Origin: Streptomyces sp. A1277 | Lineage (GTDB): Bacteria > Actinomycetota > Actinomycetes > Streptomycetales > Streptomycetaceae | Reading direction: 5' to 3' | Assembly (NCBI RefSeq): GCF_004795015.1 | Contig: NZ_SSBI01000061.1 | Location: forward strand, 1-42,500 | DNA length: 42,500 nucleotides | The notes under the pieces: generated by a model | Seen by the model: only the letters and a program-made list of their open reading frames with translations | The model's database searches: none | Told to the model about the DNA's origin: nothing | Program-made: the position numbers and the translations under genes | Shown here: positions 40,597 to 42,500 of the stretch, one piece after another | Numbering within the stretch: the stretch's first letter is position 1 | Layout of the letters: the number at the start of each line of letters is the position of its first letter

Positions 40597-42390
40597 ATGA
40601 CCACATCGGACACACGCACGCCTGCCTCCAACCAGGGCGACGAGGCCGGGAAGTCCATCGGCTGGCACAAGGGATACGTCCAGGGCCCGCGCCCGGACAT
40701 CCGGGTGCCCGTCCGTCAGGTGCACCTCACCAACGGCCACGACGTGACGCTGTACGACACCTCGGGTCCGTACACCGATCCCGCCGTCGGGACCGACGTC
40801 CGCCGCGGACTCGCTCCCCTTCGCGAGAACTGGATCATCGCCCGCAGCGATACCGAGGAGTACGCGGGCCGCCCCGCCCGCCCGGAGGACGACGGGCTCA
40901 AGCACACCGCGCCCCGGGGCGGGCTGCGCAATCTGGACGCGGTCTTCCCCGGCCGCCCGCGCAGGCCGCGGCGCAGCGGGGACGGGCGGCCCGTCACCCA
41001 GCTCGCGTACGCCCGCCGGGGCGAGGTCACCCCGGAGATGGAGTACGTCGCGGTCCGGGAGAACGTCGCGCCGGAGGTGGTGCGCGAGGAGATCGCCGCC
41101 GGTCGCGCGGTGCTGCCGGCCAACGTCAACCACCCGGAGACCGAGCCGATGATCATCGGGAAGCGGTTCCTGGTGAAGGTCAATGCCAACATCGGCAACT
41201 CCGCGGTGACGTCCTCCATCGAGGAGGAGGTGGACAAGATGACGTGGGCGACCCGGTGGGGCGCCGACACGGTCATGGACCTTTCCACCGGCCGCAACAT
41301 CCACACCACCCGTGAGTGGGTACTTCGCAATTCACCCGTACCGATCGGCACCGTTCCCCTCTACCAGGCCCTCGAAAAGGTCGATGGCCGGGCGGAGGAG
41401 CTGACCTGGGAGATCTACAAGGACACCGTCATCGAGCAGGCCGAACAGGGCGTCGACTACATGACGGTGCACGCCGGCGTACGCCTGCCGTACGTGCCGC
41501 TGACCGCCCGCCGGAAGACCGGCATCGTCTCCCGGGGCGGCTCGATCATGGCGGCGTGGTGCCTCGCGCACCACAAGGAGTCGTTTCTGTACGAGCACTT
41601 CGAGGAGCTCTGCGAGATCCTCGCCGCGTACGACGTGACGTACTCCCTGGGCGACGGGCTGCGCCCCGGGTCGATCGCGGACGCCAACGACGAGGCCCAG
41701 TTCGCCGAACTGCGCACGCTCGGCGAGCTCAACGCGGTGGCCAAGCGGTTCGGGGTGCAGACCATGATCGAGGGACCGGGCCATGTCCCGATGCACAAGA
41801 TCAAGGAGAACATCGACCTCCAGCAGGAGATCTGCGAGGAGGCGCCGTTCTACACGCTCGGCCCGCTGACCACCGACATCGCGCCGGCGTACGACCACAT
41901 CACCTCGGGCATCGGCGCCGCGATGATCGCCTGGTGGGGGACGGCGATGCTCTGCTACGTGACGCCCAAGGAGCATCTGGGCCTGCCGAACCGGGACGAT
42001 GTGAAGACCGGCGTCATCACGTACAAGATCGCGGCCCATGCGGCGGACCTGGCGAAGGGGCATCCGGGGGCGCAGGAGTGGGACGACGCGCTGTCGGACG
42101 CGCGGTTCGAGTTCCGCTGGGAGGACCAGTTCAACCTGGCGCTCGACCCGGACACCGCACGGGAGTTCCACGACGAGACCCTGCCGGCCGAGCCGGCGAA
42201 GACGGCGCACTTCTGCTCGATGTGCGGTCCGAAGTTCTGCTCGATGAAGATCAGCCACAGCATCAGCGAGCAGTTCGGCTCCTCGGCGGCCGCGGAGGCG
42301 ACGGCCGAGGAGGTCGCCGAGGGGATGCTCAGGAAGTCGCGTGAGTTCGCGGCGGGCGGGAACCGGGTGTACCTGCCGCTGGCCGACTGA
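40597..42390 (+). CDS. thiC: Phosphomethylpyrimidine synthase ThiC
   Basis: 597 residues. A radical-SAM enzyme that rearranges aminoimidazole ribotide into the hydroxymethylpyrimidine phosphate moiety of thiamine. The C-terminal iron-sulfur motif is complete: C540-x2-C543-x4-C548 (CSMCGPKFC). The ThiC core is strongly conserved, including EMEYVAVRENV, NIGNSAVTSSIEEEVDKM, DGLRPGSIADANDEAQF and EGPGHVPMHKIKEN. The length is typical of bacterial ThiC with an N-terminal domain. The ATG at 40597 has AGGGAG 8 nt upstream, inside the TPP riboswitch. A hairpin follows the stop codon. Confidence 0.97.
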   Translation: MTTSDTRTPASNQGDEAGKSIGWHKGYVQGPRPDIRVPVRQVHLTNGHDVTLYDTSGPYTDPAVGTDVRRGLAPLRENWIIARSDTEEYAGRPARPEDDGLKHTAPRGGLRNLDAVFPGRPRRPRRSGDGRPVTQLAYARRGEVTPEMEYVAVRENVAPEVVREEIAAGRAVLPANVNHPETEPMIIGKRFLVKVNANIGNSAVTSSIEEEVDKMTWATRWGADTVMDLSTGRNIHTTREWVLRNSPVPIGTVPLYQALEKVDGRAEELTWEIYKDTVIEQAEQGVDYMTVHAGVRLPYVPLTARRKTGIVSRGGSIMAAWCLAHHKESFLYEHFEELCEILAAYDVTYSLGDGLRPGSIADANDEAQFAELRTLGELNAVAKRFGVQTMIEGPGHVPMHKIKENIDLQQEICEEAPFYTLGPLTTDIAPAYDHITSGIGAAMIAWWGTAMLCYVTPKEHLGLPNRDDVKTGVITYKIAAHAADLAKGHPGAQEWDDALSDARFEFRWEDQFNLALDPDTAREFHDETLPAEPAKTAHFCSMCGPKFCSMKISHSISEQFGSSAAAEATAEEVAEGMLRKSREFAAGGNRVYLPLAD

Positions 42391-42396
42391 CCCGGC

Positions 42397-42426
42397 GCGG
42401 GGGTCCCGTACGGCTCCGGCCCCCGC
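42397..42426 (+). terminator. Terminator after thiC
   Basis: GCGGGGGTC (42397-42405) and GGCCCCCGC (42418-42426) pair over nine positions with one G-T wobble and a 12-nt loop, 6 bp after the thiC stop. It could also serve the convergent gene that ends at 42433. Confidence 0.65.
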
Positions 42427-42432
42427 TCCCGG

Positions 42433-42500
42433 TCAGTCCAGCTCGTGCTCCGGGCCGCCGAAATCGGGGCTCGTGAAGTCCGGGCTGCTGAACGTCGGGC
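42433..42500 (-). CDS. C-terminal end of a gene cut by the window edge
   Basis: Reading the minus strand back from the stop at 42435-42433 gives a tail ending FSSPDFTSPDFGGPEHELD. It contains a repeated S-P-D-F and no internal stop up to the window end. Too little is present to name a family. Its position after a terminator and convergent with thiC makes a real gene end plausible. Confidence 0.4.
   Translation of the reverse strand, partial: PTFSSPDFTSPDFGGPEHELD

Overview
The window is a high-GC actinobacterial chromosome segment and almost certainly comes from a Streptomyces. It carries ssgR-ssgA (sporulation genes of streptomycetes), an RsmA/SigM pair, a SigR-type promoter before trxB, and seven complete copies of the parS sequence GTTTCACGTGAAAC plus half a copy at base 1. 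The gene order trxA-trxB-anti-sigma-sigM-...-pseudokinase-murJ-DUF6049-cca is the origin-proximal block that in mycobacteria sits beside parAB (Rv3907c to Rv3914). The segment is therefore close to, but does not contain, oriC. No tRNA, rRNA, CRISPR array, insertion sequence or prophage was seen.

Layout. 1-3.3 kb (minus): trxBA with its SigR promoter, then sigM and its membrane anti-sigma factor with an ATGA overlap. 3.3-3.8 kb: a lower-GC gene for a secreted DUF2690 protein, followed by a strong bidirectional terminator. 3.9-10.2 kb (minus): DUF6049 protein, lipid II flippase MurJ and a membrane pseudokinase, probably one operon for peptidoglycan precursor export. 10.4-12.2 kb: cca, two parS sites inside long palindromes, and a doubtful small ORF. 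12.1-15.4 kb (minus): MFS transporter, inositol-phosphate synthase, and a PadR regulator with a perfect 23-bp operator. 15.6-20.2 kb (plus): a possible small leader ORF, a class A penicillin-binding protein and a GT87 glycosyltransferase. 20.2-22.9 kb (minus): an alanine-racemase-like protein, FemX, and a small membrane protein. 23.2-24.9 kb (plus): rpsF-ssb-rpsR-rplI, ending at a terminator that runs into a parS pair. 25-28.3 kb: a MATE transporter divergent from dnaB, with a DnaA-box cluster between them.

28.4-34.9 kb is more accessory: a serine hydrolase, an AlkZ-like protein, two acetyltransferase genes, a Nudix hydrolase, a LysR regulator, remnants of an HxlR regulator and an MFS transporter, and a 15-bp tandem repeat beside a parS. 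35-37.4 kb holds a Cys/Met-type PLP enzyme, a holin-4_2-like membrane protein, a cupin and a DUF5326 protein. 37.7-39 kb is ssgR-ssgA, then a YibE/F membrane protein, and finally a TPP riboswitch with thiC.

Theme: the window is dense in envelope and growth genes (murJ, pseudokinase, PBP, femX, sigM, ssgA), interleaved with chromosome-segregation sites. Four of the seven complete parS copies are built into or directly joined to dyad elements at gene 3' ends, and one is inside the rsmA coding sequence. I found no complete novel multi-gene system. The items most worth checking are the parS/terminator overlaps, the DnaA-box cluster at dnaB, the DUF2690 insertion in the sigM-murJ block, the small ORF before the PBP, and the two enzymes that lack expected catalytic residues.
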